Shown piece by piece: positions 1-7,620 of a stretch of DNA of 64,000 nt. A model generated the notes under the pieces. It saw only the letters and a program-made list of their open reading frames with translations. It was not told the DNA's origin and made no database searches. The first letter of the stretch is position 1. The number at the start of each line of letters is the position of its first letter. The DNA lies in assembly GCF_030269485.1 (NCBI RefSeq), contig NZ_BSTL01000029.1:1-64000 (forward strand), written 5' to 3'. Origin of the DNA: Actinoplanes sp. NBRC 103695. GTDB lineage: Bacteria > Actinomycetota > Actinomycetes > Mycobacteriales > Micromonosporaceae. The translations under genes and the position numbers were made by a program.

Positions 1-51
1 CAACGCGACCGCGTCAGCCCGGAACTCGGGCGGATAATGCTTGTTCACCAT
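1..51 (-). mobile_element. IS3-family transposase OrfA, N-terminal fragment running off the left edge
   Basis: Read leftwards from an ATG at 49-51, the minus strand gives MVNKHYPPEFRADAVAL before the window ends. This is the usual opening of the small HTH protein (OrfA) of IS3-type insertion sequences, where a basic start is followed by P-E-F-[KR]-A-D-A-V and then the helix-turn-helix. OrfA normally works with a DDE transposase OrfB made by programmed frameshifting; both would lie left of the window. Only 17 residues are visible, so family assignment rests on this motif. Confidence 0.7.
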
Positions 52-108
52 GATCTTCCAGGACTCCAGATCTCCCAGGACCATCAAGATCCCCGGCTCA
101 AGTGTCCA
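52..108. mobile_element. Probable terminal region (left inverted repeat side) of the IS3-type element
   Basis: The 57 bases upstream of the OrfA start are non-coding. On the minus strand they begin TGGACACTTGAGCC at 108-95. Beginning with TG and lying about 55 bases before orfA is normal for an IS3-family inverted repeat. The other end and the target duplication are outside the window, so the exact boundary at 108 is inferred. Confidence 0.45.
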
Positions 109-447
109 AGATCAAGGGGCAAGGCCCCCCGCTCCTCGCTACCGCTCATGCCGGCTGCTACCACTGACGCCCGGTCCTACCACCGCGCGCCCGGCCACAG
201 CCTTGAGTGGCGGCAGAGACGGCGAGTGAGCAACCCGGCCGTGTGGCAGCCCGGCCGTGTGGCAGCCCGGCCGTGTGGCAGCCCGGCCGTGTGGCAGCCC
301 GGCCGTATGGCAACCCGGCCGTGTGGCAACCCGGCCGTATGGCAACCCGGCCCGGCCCCACGCCCAGCGGTATCTCGGGCTCGGACGGCCCGCCGCGATC
401 GTCGTGGCCTACCACTCGCGGGGCCGGTTATGGGTCCTGCCGATTCG
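109..447. other. Non-coding spacer between the IS end and the LacI-like gene
   Basis: I see no credible gene in this 339-base stretch. Open frames across it consist of repeat-derived arginine/proline-rich translations. It holds the 16-bp tandem array described separately. It also holds two copies of a dispersed motif, CTACCACCGCG near 174 and CTACCACTCGCG near 410, whose reverse complement (GTGGTAG) is the core of the array at 10678-10829. Confidence 0.6.
234..356. repeat. 16-bp tandem repeat array, seven copies plus a partial copy
   Basis: The unit CCCGGCCGTGTGGCAG starts at 234, 250, 266, 282, 298, 314 and 330 and fades out at about 356. Later copies change GTG to GTA and CAG to CAA. The 16-base period is not a multiple of three and there are no spacers, so it is neither a coding repeat nor a CRISPR. 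Each unit contains CGGCCG, so the transcript could fold in many registers. Confidence 0.85.
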
Positions 448-1296
448 TCAGATTCGCTGCGGGGCCGGCCCGGTGCTGTCGCGGGTCAGGATGCGGATGG
501 TCGGGCCGAAGTGTTCGCGCCGGGGTGCGCCGTTCAGCACGTCGAGGACGGCCACGCCGATCGTGACGCCGTGGTCGTGGACGTCGGTGCTCATCGCCGA
601 GAGCGGTGGCACGGCCAGCTCGCACAGCGCGGAATCGTCGCAGGCCAGCAGGCTCACCTGGCCGGGCACCCGGACGCCCGCGCGGACCAGGTCGGCCTCG
701 GCCGCGACCGCCATCACGTCGTTGTCGAAGATGACGGCGGTCGGCGGGTCCGCGGCGGCCAGCAGCTCGCGGGCGGCGAACACGCCCAGGTCGGCGCTGT
801 AGTCGGCCTCGACGATGCGCACCTCGACGCCGAGGCCGCGGGCGGCCTCGTGCATCGCCGTGGAGCGTTCGGCGGTGTGCACCAGCTCGGCCGGTCCGCT
901 CACCCGGCCCACGATCCGGTGGCCCAGGGAGTGCAGCAACCGCACGGCCGCGGTCATCGCGCCGGCGTCGTCGGTGATCACGCTGGTGAAGGTGGCCGGG
1001 CCCGCGTACCGGCCGGCGAGCACGGCGGGCAGGCCGGCGGTCGCCAGCTCGGCCGGTCGCCCGTCGTCGTGCACCAGGTTCACCACGACCACGGCGGCGA
1101 CGGTGCGCTCGGCGGCCCACCGGCGGTAGGTCGCCAGCTCGGCGGCCAGATCGGGGACGACGAGCAGCAGCACGGAGGTCCCGGTCGGTGCGAGCGCCTG
1201 CTCCATGCCGCCGATCAGTTCCATGAAGAACGGCTCCACCCCGACCTGGGCGGCGCTGTCGGTGAGAACCATCCCGACCAGCCGCGGCGGGCTCAT
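448..1296 (-). CDS. LacI/PBP1-type sugar-sensor protein lacking the DNA-binding domain
   Basis: This 282-aa protein matches the effector-binding half of LacI-family regulators. It opens directly with the first strand of that fold (RLVGMVLTD) and later has VIFDNDVMA and GQVSLLACDDS, the typical D-x-[VI]-A and [VI]-S-[VI]-x-[GA]-[FC]-D-D segments. The usual ~55-residue N-terminal helix-turn-helix and hinge are missing. They cannot lie upstream, because the ATG at 1296 overlaps the stop of the beta-mannosidase gene (ATGA, 4 bases) and the in-frame sequence before it is not HTH-like. No signal peptide is visible, so it should be cytoplasmic. Its coupling to the mannosidase suggests it binds a manno-sugar. 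It might act through another protein such as the adjacent ROK repressor, or it may be a decayed regulator. The fold assignment is firm; the function is unknown. Confidence 0.75.
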   Translation of the reverse strand: MSPPRLVGMVLTDSAAQVGVEPFFMELIGGMEQALAPTGTSVLLLVVPDLAAELATYRRWAAERTVAAVVVVNLVHDDGRPAELATAGLPAVLAGRYAGPATFTSVITDDAGAMTAAVRLLHSLGHRIVGRVSGPAELVHTAERSTAMHEAARGLGVEVRIVEADYSADLGVFAARELLAAADPPTAVIFDNDVMAVAAEADLVRAGVRVPGQVSLLACDDSALCELAVPPLSAMSTDVHDHGVTIGVAVLDVLNGAPRREHFGPTIRILTRDSTGPAPQRI

Positions 1297-3761
1297 CGCG
1301 ACCGGGTCAGCGAGTTGGCGGACCTCAGGACCTGCGGGGCGGTGAAGGCCGTGGGATCGGTTGCGGCACTTGTGCGTACGGTGAAGGTCCTGCTCTCGCC
1401 CGCGAGCAGGTCGACGAGCATCTCGTCGACCTCGGCGTCCGCGGCGACCCGGTCGGCGAGCACCGTGACGTCGCGGGCGAAGGCGGCGGCGGTGACTGTG
1501 ACCGCGTACCCGTCGGGGACCGAGGTGACCACGGCCGTGACCGCCCCGGGGTCGTAGGCGAGGTCGAAGTCCTCGGCGAACAGGCGGGTCGCCCGGCTGC
1601 CGACGGCGTCGGCCACGAGCACCTCGCGGGTGCGGTCCGCCACGTCGAGCAGGGCCGCGGGCAGCGGAGTCGTGGTCACCGAGCGGGCGGGGACGTGGAT
1701 GTCGAGCTCGGCGGTGGCCAGCTCGGCGCCGCCGAACCCGGCGCGGCGCAGGCGGACCCGGTCGTTCCACGGCTCGCCGGTGTCGTTGACCGCGACGAGG
1801 ACCACGGCGTCGTCCCGGACCTGGAACGTGATCAGGCGCGGCTGGTAGGCGCGGCGCAGGGCGTACCAGGCGGGCTTGCGGCGGCCGGCGCCGTCCACGA
1901 CGGCCCACGAGGTCACCGGCCAGCAGTCGTTGAGCTGCCACAGCACGCTGCCCATCGTGTGCGGGGCCCACGAGCGCAGGTGGTGCACCGCGTACGAGGT
2001 CGCCCGCGCCTGGTTGAGCTGGGTCGCCCAGTGCCACTCGGTGAAGTCCGACGGCACCGGCAGGTGGTGGGCCAGGCCGCGGTCGAGCTTGCCGTTGCCG
2101 TCGCCCGCCTTCTGATGCAGCAGGAACGCCGCGGATGTCTGGTGCAGGTCGGCGGCCTGGATCGCGTCGGTCAGCGTGGGCCAGGCCGGCGGCGCCTGCC
2201 AGCCGAACTCGGAGCAGAACCGCGGCGTGTACCGGTCGTGCCAGGTGTAGTCCTCGGCGTTCCACGCCTGCCACTCGTGGCGGGTGCCGTACCGGTCGTC
2301 GTTGGGGTGCACGACCTCGGGATCGAAGCCCGGGCTGGACGGGCTGCCCGGGTGGTAGGGCCGGGTCGGGTCCAGCTCGGCCAGCAGCGCCGGGAAGTCG
2401 CGGTAGTAGTAGCCGGCGCCCCACGACAGGTCGCCGAGGTCCTCCTTCCACCGCCAGTCCTCGTGGCCCCAGATGTTCTCGTTGCCACCGTTCCAGATCA
2501 CCAGGGCGGGGTGCGGGGACAGCCGGGTCACGTTCTCCCGGGCCTCGGCCAGGATCTCCGAGCGGATCGGGTCCTCTTCCGCGTACGCCGCGCAGGCCAG
2601 CAGGAAGTCCTGCCACACCAGGACGCCGCGCTCGTCGCAGACGTCGTAGAAGTCGTCGGACTCGTAGATGCCGCCGCCCCAGACCCGCAGCAGGTTGGCG
2701 TTGGCCGCCACCGCGCGATCCACCGCGGCCTCGTAGTCCTGCCGGGTCAGCCGGGTCAGCAGGTGGTCCTCGGGGATCCAGTTGAGGCCGAGCGCGAAGA
2801 CCGGGCGGCCGTTGACGACCAGCGCGAAGCGGCTCCCGGCGGCGTCGGGGCTCTCGTCGATCTGCACCGAGCGGAAGCCGACGCGGCGGGCGATCGTGTC
2901 CAGAATCTCGCCGCCCGCGCCGGCGAGACTCACCTCGACGTCCACCAGCGGCTGTGCGCCGTGGCCGGCCGGCCACCACACCGGCGCCCCGGGCACCTCG
3001 ATCTCGACGGCGCCGGCGGTCGCGTCGGCCGGCAGGGTCACCGTGCCGGAACGGTCGCCGGCGGTCACCCGGACCACGAGATCCCGCGCGTCGCCGAGAC
3101 CGGAGCGTTCCACCTCGACGTGCACGGACAGGCGCCCGGTCGTCCCGTCGTCGTCCAGGGTGGGCAGGATCCGGGTCTGCGCCAGCCGGGCCACCCGCCA
3201 GCGCTCGAGGCGCGCCGGCCGCCAGATGCCGGCCGTCTGCAGGTCGGGGCCCCAGTCCCAGCCGAAGCTGCAGGCCATTTTGCGCACCGCGTTGTATGGA
3301 TGCGTGTTGGTGTGCGGCCGGGCGCCGATCTTTTCCTGCACCGCCTCGGCGTACTCCAGGGCGGAGTCGAAGCGCACCGACAGCGCCGCCGTCCGGCGCA
3401 GTCTGTCGCGCACGTCGAAGCGGTAGCCGCGGTGCATGTTGGCTGTCCGGCCCAGCTCGGCGCCGTCGAGCTCGATGGTGGCCACCGTGTCGAGCCCGTC
3501 GAAGACCAGGTCGACCCGCTCGTCGCCGGCGGCGGGCTCGGCGCGCAAGGTCGTCTCGTAGAGCCAGGACGACCGGTGCACCCAGGCCAGGTCGGTTTCG
3601 TGAGTGTCCGTGTAAGGGTCGGGGATGACACCGGCCGCGAGCAGATCGGTGTGCACCGTGCCGGGGACCGTGGCCGGTCGGGGAAGGTCGCCGACCTCCG
3701 GGGGGATGGCGCCACCGACGGGGCGCACGGTCCAGCCTGCAGAGAGATCGATCTTCTTCAC
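1293..3761 (-). CDS. Beta-mannosidase, glycoside hydrolase family 2
   Basis: An 822-aa retaining exo-beta-mannosidase that removes terminal beta-1,4-mannose from mannan oligosaccharides. The N-terminal sugar-binding jelly roll starts with W-x-V-R-P and has the family segment ATVPGTVHTDLLAAG (about 31-45). The TIM barrel carries WNGGNE at 423-428, with E428 as probable acid/base, and CSEFGWQ at 516-522, with E518 as probable nucleophile. No signal peptide is visible, so it should act on imported oligosaccharides. Its length is normal for the actinobacterial family. It is the first gene of a two-gene minus-strand operon with the HTH-less LacI protein and faces the ROK gene across a 64-base gap. 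Repression by the ROK protein is likely but inferred. Confidence 0.93.
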   Translation of the reverse strand: MKKIDLSAGWTVRPVGGAIPPEVGDLPRPATVPGTVHTDLLAAGVIPDPYTDTHETDLAWVHRSSWLYETTLRAEPAAGDERVDLVFDGLDTVATIELDGAELGRTANMHRGYRFDVRDRLRRTAALSVRFDSALEYAEAVQEKIGARPHTNTHPYNAVRKMACSFGWDWGPDLQTAGIWRPARLERWRVARLAQTRILPTLDDDGTTGRLSVHVEVERSGLGDARDLVVRVTAGDRSGTVTLPADATAGAVEIEVPGAPVWWPAGHGAQPLVDVEVSLAGAGGEILDTIARRVGFRSVQIDESPDAAGSRFALVVNGRPVFALGLNWIPEDHLLTRLTRQDYEAAVDRAVAANANLLRVWGGGIYESDDFYDVCDERGVLVWQDFLLACAAYAEEDPIRSEILAEARENVTRLSPHPALVIWNGGNENIWGHEDWRWKEDLGDLSWGAGYYYRDFPALLAELDPTRPYHPGSPSSPGFDPEVVHPNDDRYGTRHEWQAWNAEDYTWHDRYTPRFCSEFGWQAPPAWPTLTDAIQAADLHQTSAAFLLHQKAGDGNGKLDRGLAHHLPVPSDFTEWHWATQLNQARATSYAVHHLRSWAPHTMGSVLWQLNDCWPVTSWAVVDGAGRRKPAWYALRRAYQPRLITFQVRDDAVVLVAVNDTGEPWNDRVRLRRAGFGGAELATAELDIHVPARSVTTTPLPAALLDVADRTREVLVADAVGSRATRLFAEDFDLAYDPGAVTAVVTSVPDGYAVTVTAAAFARDVTVLADRVAADAEVDEMLVDLLAGESRTFTVRTSAATDPTAFTAPQVLRSANSLTRSR

Positions 3762-3825
3762 GACCCCATTCTTAAGCAGCTGAACGAAGTCGTCAACGCA
3801 GATGGCGGCGGGTTAAGGTGAGCCG
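3762..3825. promoter_or_regulatory. Divergent promoter region between the mannosidase and ROK genes
   Basis: A 64-base gap separates two divergent starts, so both promoters and any ROK operator must lie here or just inside the genes. It contains TTAAG near 3772 and TTAA near 3813, and AAGGTG at 3815-3820 is a good ribosome site for the GTG at 3826. I cannot define a clear operator palindrome. Confidence 0.5.
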
Positions 3826-5109
3826 GTGAGCGACACGGTGACGCCGGTCGGGGGGCCGCCGGTCGGCACCCCCTCGGCCGGCACGCCATCGGGCAGCACT
3901 CCCTCGGGCAGCACGCCCTCGGGCAGCCGGGGCCGCCGCGCCGGGGCGCGGGAGAGCATCCTCGACGCCATCCGTCTCGCCGAGCCGCTCAGCCGCGTCG
4001 AGCTCGCCGCGATGACGGGTCTCACCGAGGCCGCCGTCTCGATGACCGTGCGCCGGCTGCTCGACGAGGGCCTGGTCGTGGAGACCGGCCGCACCCCGAC
4101 CGCCGGCAAGCCGCGCACCCTGCTGCGCCTCGACCCGGCCGCACGCCTCGCGGTGGGCATCCACCTCGACGAGGACGTCACCACCTACGTGCTCACCGGC
4201 CAGACCGGCGGCATCGTCTCGCGGATGACCCGCCCGGCGCCCACCGGCACGGGCGACGAGGTGCTGGACGCCCTGGTCGCCGACGTCGCCCTGCTGATCG
4301 ACGGCTCCGGCGTGGAACGGGTGCGCTGCCTGGGCGTCGGCCTGGTGTGGCCCGGTCCCCGCGGCGGACGGACCACGCCGCGCGACGCCCCGCCGCACCT
4401 GCGCGGCAATCACGGCGACGATCTGGACCAGCGGCTGTCCGCGGCGACCGGCATGCCGGTGCTGGTGGAGAACGACGCGACCGCGGCCGCGGTGGGGGAG
4501 TACTGGGTTGCCCGGGTGGGCCCGGCGCAAGCCTTCGCCGCGCTCTACATGGGCAGCGGGATCGGCGCCGGCATCGTCATCGACGGCGTCGCGCTGCGCG
4601 GCGCCCGGGCCAACGCCGGCGAGTTCGGCCACCTCTGCGTGCAGGTCGACGGGCCGGAGTGCTGGTGCGGCGGCCACGGCTGCCTGGAGGCCCTGGCCGG
4701 CCCGGCCGTGGTGGTCGCCGCGGCGCTGGCCGACCCGGTCGCCGCCGCCGAGGCCGGCCTGGACACCGCAGGTCCCCGCCGCAGCGCCGCGGCCGACTTC
4801 GCCGCCGTCGCCCGGGCCGCCCGGGGTGGGGCGCCGGCCTGCCTGGCGCTGATCGAGGGCTCCGCCCGCTACGTGGCGGCCGCCGCCGAGTCGGTGGTCA
4901 ACCTGCTGGACATCGACCTGCTCGTGCTCACCGGCCCCGGGTTCGCCGCGGCGTCGTTCGTCTACGGCCCGGCGATCACCGCGCGGATCGCCGCCGCCGA
5001 CGCCCGCACCTGGCACCGGTCAGTGTCGGTGACGGTGTCCCTGGCCGCGGCCACCGCGTCGGCCACCGGCGCGGCGGCGCTGGTCCTGCAGTCGAGTCAT
5101 CGCGGCTGA
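3826..5109 (+). CDS. ROK-family transcriptional repressor (NagC/XylR type)
   Basis: A 427-aa protein starting at GTG 3826 behind AAGGTG. Residues about 10-35 form a low-complexity linker of T-P-S-G-S repeats encoded by near-identical 15-base units. A winged helix follows at about 40-100 (LSRVELAAMTGLTEAAVSMTVRRLLDEG broken over the recognition helix), then a ROK fold. The ROK zinc motif is intact (C-x-C-G-x-x-G-C-x-E, read as CWCGGHGCLE), preceded by NAGEFGH. The sugar-kinase phosphate loop is not conserved (VGIHLDEDVT instead of D-x-G-x-T), which fits a regulator rather than a kinase. It probably senses a hexose and controls the divergent mannosidase operon. The Ser/Thr/Pro repeat tail before the HTH is unusual. 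Confidence 0.88.
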   Translation: MSDTVTPVGGPPVGTPSAGTPSGSTPSGSTPSGSRGRRAGARESILDAIRLAEPLSRVELAAMTGLTEAAVSMTVRRLLDEGLVVETGRTPTAGKPRTLLRLDPAARLAVGIHLDEDVTTYVLTGQTGGIVSRMTRPAPTGTGDEVLDALVADVALLIDGSGVERVRCLGVGLVWPGPRGGRTTPRDAPPHLRGNHGDDLDQRLSAATGMPVLVENDATAAAVGEYWVARVGPAQAFAALYMGSGIGAGIVIDGVALRGARANAGEFGHLCVQVDGPECWCGGHGCLEALAGPAVVVAAALADPVAAAEAGLDTAGPRRSAAADFAAVARAARGGAPACLALIEGSARYVAAAAESVVNLLDIDLLVLTGPGFAAASFVYGPAITARIAAADARTWHRSVSVTVSLAAATASATGAAALVLQSSHRG

Positions 5110-5194
5110 AAGATACCTGCGGTCACGGGGTTTCCGTGCAGTGGTCAACCTGAAGCATTGACGGCGGAATGCGTGGTTGGCGACGTTTGACGCC

Positions 5195-6436
5195 ATGCCG
5201 ATCCCTGACGCGCCGCACGCTCTGCCCCTGGTCGGTCATCTGGTGCCACTGGCCCGCGACCGGCTGGCGTTTCTCGCGGGGCTGCACGCGTACGGGGAAA
5301 TGGTGTGGATCCGGATTGGACCGTGGAAGGCGCTGGTCATCACGAGCGCCGACCTGAGCGACCGGGTGCTGCGCGACGACCGCACCTTCGACAAGGGCGG
5401 ATACCTCTACGACCGGATCCGGGAGACCGGCGGCAACGGGCTGGTCAGCTGCGCACACAGCGACCACCGTCGGCAGCGACGCCTGGTGCAGCCGGTCTTC
5501 CACCGCGACCGGCTGCCCGGCTACCTGGCGCTGATGAGCGAGCAGCTGGACGAGGTGCTGGGCCGGTGGCGTGACGGCGGGACCGTCGACGTGCGGGCAG
5601 ACATGCAGTCGATCACCGCCCGCACGATGCTGCCCCGAGGGCTGCCGCCGGCGGTGATGGAACGGATGCTGGCGGACATGAACGTCATCCTCGCCGGGGT
5701 GACGTGGCGTTCGATCGTCCCGAAGAGCCTGGACCGGGTGCCGACCCCCGCCAACCGGCGCTACCGGCGGGCGCAGGAACGGCTCCGGGGCGTCGTCGCG
5801 GACGCCATCGGCCGGTACCGCGCCGGCGACACCGTCCACGACGACCTGTTGTCGGGCCTGCTGGCCTCCTACGGTGCGGAGGGGGACGACGCGGAGATCC
5901 ACGACCAGGTGCTGACGTTCCTGCTGGCCGGCACCGAGACCACGGCCAACGTGGTCAGCTGGGCGTTGCACCTGGTCGCGGGGCATCCCGACATCGAGAG
6001 GCGGCTGCGCGACGAGGAGGATCTGGCGCGCAAGGTGGTCCTGGAGACGATGCGGCTGTATCCGCCGGTTCCGGTCCTGACCCGCATCACCACGAAGGAC
6101 ACCGAGCTCGGCGGCCACGACGTTCCGGCCGGCACCGCGATCGCCTACAGCCCTTACCTCGTCCAGCGCCAGGGTGGGCACTTCAAGGATCCGGACCGCT
6201 TCGACCCGGATCGGTGGGGCGACGGCAAGGACGTGCCGCGGGCGCCTTTCCTCGCCTTCGGCGGCGGTGCGCGGCGGTGCGTCGGTGACACCTTCGGGAT
6301 CGCCGAGGCGGAGCTGATGCTGTCGACGATCACCCGCCGATGGTCGCTGCGGCCGGTGCCCGGCTCACGCGTACGCCCGGCCCTGAGCTTGGTCCTGACC
6401 CCCAGAACCCTGCGCATGCGGGCGGTCGCGGCATGA
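5195..6436 (+). CDS. Cytochrome P450
   Basis: Class-typical bacterial P450 of 413 aa from ATG 5195; a TTG at 5177 would add six residues. The I-helix has AGTETT at 245-250 (acid-alcohol pair for oxygen activation), the K-helix ExxR is E284/R287, and the haem loop reads FGGGARRCVG with C362 as thiolate ligand. It would hydroxylate or otherwise oxidise a small molecule with electrons from a ferredoxin and reductase encoded elsewhere. There is no membrane anchor. Its stop overlaps the start of the next gene (ATGA at 6433-6436), so the two are made together and probably act on the same pathway. The substrate cannot be read from sequence. Overall style (long K-helix segment RLYPPVPVLTR) resembles P450s acting on terpenoids or fatty acids, but that is a weak inference. 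Confidence 0.93.
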   Translation: MPIPDAPHALPLVGHLVPLARDRLAFLAGLHAYGEMVWIRIGPWKALVITSADLSDRVLRDDRTFDKGGYLYDRIRETGGNGLVSCAHSDHRRQRRLVQPVFHRDRLPGYLALMSEQLDEVLGRWRDGGTVDVRADMQSITARTMLPRGLPPAVMERMLADMNVILAGVTWRSIVPKSLDRVPTPANRRYRRAQERLRGVVADAIGRYRAGDTVHDDLLSGLLASYGAEGDDAEIHDQVLTFLLAGTETTANVVSWALHLVAGHPDIERRLRDEEDLARKVVLETMRLYPPVPVLTRITTKDTELGGHDVPAGTAIAYSPYLVQRQGGHFKDPDRFDPDRWGDGKDVPRAPFLAFGGGARRCVGDTFGIAEAELMLSTITRRWSLRPVPGSRVRPALSLVLTPRTLRMRAVAA

Positions 6437-7551
6437 CGGACCTGTGGTTCTACCCGGACGTCATCGCGCGCGACCTGGAGGAGAGCGGCCTTCCTGACGC
6501 GATCGTCGCCGAGACGCTCGCGTGCGCCTGGGAGTACACCCGGTGCGTGATTCCCCAGTTCACCAACTGGGAGCGCTACGTGGCCTTCACGCGGATCATC
6601 GTGATCGGGATCGTCGCGGAGTTCCGCGGCTCGCTGGTCGACGTGACCACCGGCGACCGCGTCCTGGGCTACGACGTGGATGAACTCCTCGGCACGGTCT
6701 TCGGCGGCACGCCCGGCCACGAGCTGATGGCTCGTGAGTACCGGACCTTCCTGCTCGTGACCGCCGACAAGTCCAGCGACCGGCGCGACTCGGAGCTGTT
6801 CCGCCGTTACGTCAACGCGCTGGTCCGGTCGCCGCGGGACTGGTTCCGGCTGCGGGACTGCGACGCGCTGGCCCGGTTCACCATCGCCGCCGCGATGGCC
6901 TGCAACGACGTCGACGACCTCTGGTTCGGCGAGGAGGAGTTCGAGATCCTCACCGAGCTCGGGGACACGCTCTACGACGCCGTCGCCTACTACAAGCATC
7001 GGGCCGAGGGCGAGACCAACAGCACTTTCGGGTACGCCGGGCACGAGATCCGCACCGGGTCGTTCCGTCGTGGCCGCGAGGTCCTCTGGGCGCTGGACGT
7101 CGCGTGGGCGCGCTCGCCGGGGCACCGGGCGGCGGTCAACTTCCTGCGGTACTTCGGCGGCCCGATCCACATGATGATGCGGCGCTACCGGTTCACCGAG
7201 GAGGGGCTGACCATCGGGCGCCCGGAGACCGACCAGGTGGTGACCCAGACGCGGCACAACGTCAAGCTGTGGAACCGGATCGACGCCACCGACCGCAGCG
7301 TCCACGACGCCAGGTACGCCGGGGTGCTCGCGCGGAGCGACCGGCTGATGTTCCCGGGCCTGCCGGACATGCTGGAGAAGGCGCACGAGCCGCACTGCGA
7401 CCGCTGCCGGTACCGGGTCTCGTACGGGGCCGAGGGCGCCGGTAGTTTCGGTGGAGTCGGCCTGTGCGACGAATGCCGGCAGGAGTGGCAGGACTACATC
7501 ACGTCGTTCCCGGCGCGCGCGGCCGAGGTGTTTCCCGTCTTGACGACATAG
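6433..7551 (+). CDS. Unrecognised P450-coupled protein with C-terminal CxxC...CxxC knuckle
   Basis: A 372-aa protein I do not recognise. The start at ATG 6433 is fixed by the 4-base overlap with the P450 stop; the open frame extends further upstream only inside the P450 gene. The body looks all-helical and acidic, with NDVDDLWFGEEE at 158-169 and YDAVAYYKHRAEGETN at 181-196. The second segment loosely recalls the Mg-binding helix of class I terpene synthases (D182, K188, G193-E194 at the same spacing as N-D-x2-S-x2-K-E-x3-G), and Y80-D81-x-D83-E84 lies about 100 residues earlier. These matches are too weak for an assignment. The last 50 residues hold C322-x2-C325 and C345-x2-C348, a probable zinc or iron site not expected in a terpene synthase. 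No signal peptide or membrane segment is visible. Confidence 0.8.
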   Translation: MTDLWFYPDVIARDLEESGLPDAIVAETLACAWEYTRCVIPQFTNWERYVAFTRIIVIGIVAEFRGSLVDVTTGDRVLGYDVDELLGTVFGGTPGHELMAREYRTFLLVTADKSSDRRDSELFRRYVNALVRSPRDWFRLRDCDALARFTIAAAMACNDVDDLWFGEEEFEILTELGDTLYDAVAYYKHRAEGETNSTFGYAGHEIRTGSFRRGREVLWALDVAWARSPGHRAAVNFLRYFGGPIHMMMRRYRFTEEGLTIGRPETDQVVTQTRHNVKLWNRIDATDRSVHDARYAGVLARSDRLMFPGLPDMLEKAHEPHCDRCRYRVSYGAEGAGSFGGVGLCDECRQEWQDYITSFPARAAEVFPVLTT

Positions 7552-7559
7552 ATGGACGC

Positions 7560-7580
7560 CTCTACGTTACGGGTGTAGAG
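7560..7580. terminator. Small inverted repeat after the P450 operon
   Basis: CTCTAC at 7560-7565 pairs with GTAGAG at 7575-7580 around a nine-base loop, just after the stop of the P450 partner. It may be a weak terminator or part of the regulatory region of the GH115 gene that starts at 7621. Confidence 0.35.
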
Positions 7581-7590
7581 CCGAGATGTT

Positions 7591-7605
7591 TCCGAAACTT
7601 TCGGA
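7591..7605. promoter_or_regulatory. Perfect palindrome TCCGAAACTTTCGGA, probable repressor operator for the GH115 gene
   Basis: Seven-base arms flank a single central C, ending 15 bases before the GH115 start. The core GAAACTTTC resembles palindromes of the GAAA-N-TTTC type reported upstream of actinomycete xylanase genes and bound by LacI-type repressors. Position and symmetry support an operator; the protein that binds it is unknown. Confidence 0.6.
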
Positions 7606-7620
7606 TTCGAGGTTGTCCCG

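Noticed and set aside
1-108. Assigning a named IS element and exact inverted repeat
   Set aside because: Only 17 codons and one end are in the window, so neither the name nor the boundary can be fixed.
6433-7551. Firm call of the P450 partner as a terpene synthase
   Set aside because: The metal-binding motifs are only loosely matched, and the terminal four-cysteine knuckle does not fit that family. Kept as a hypothesis in the findings.
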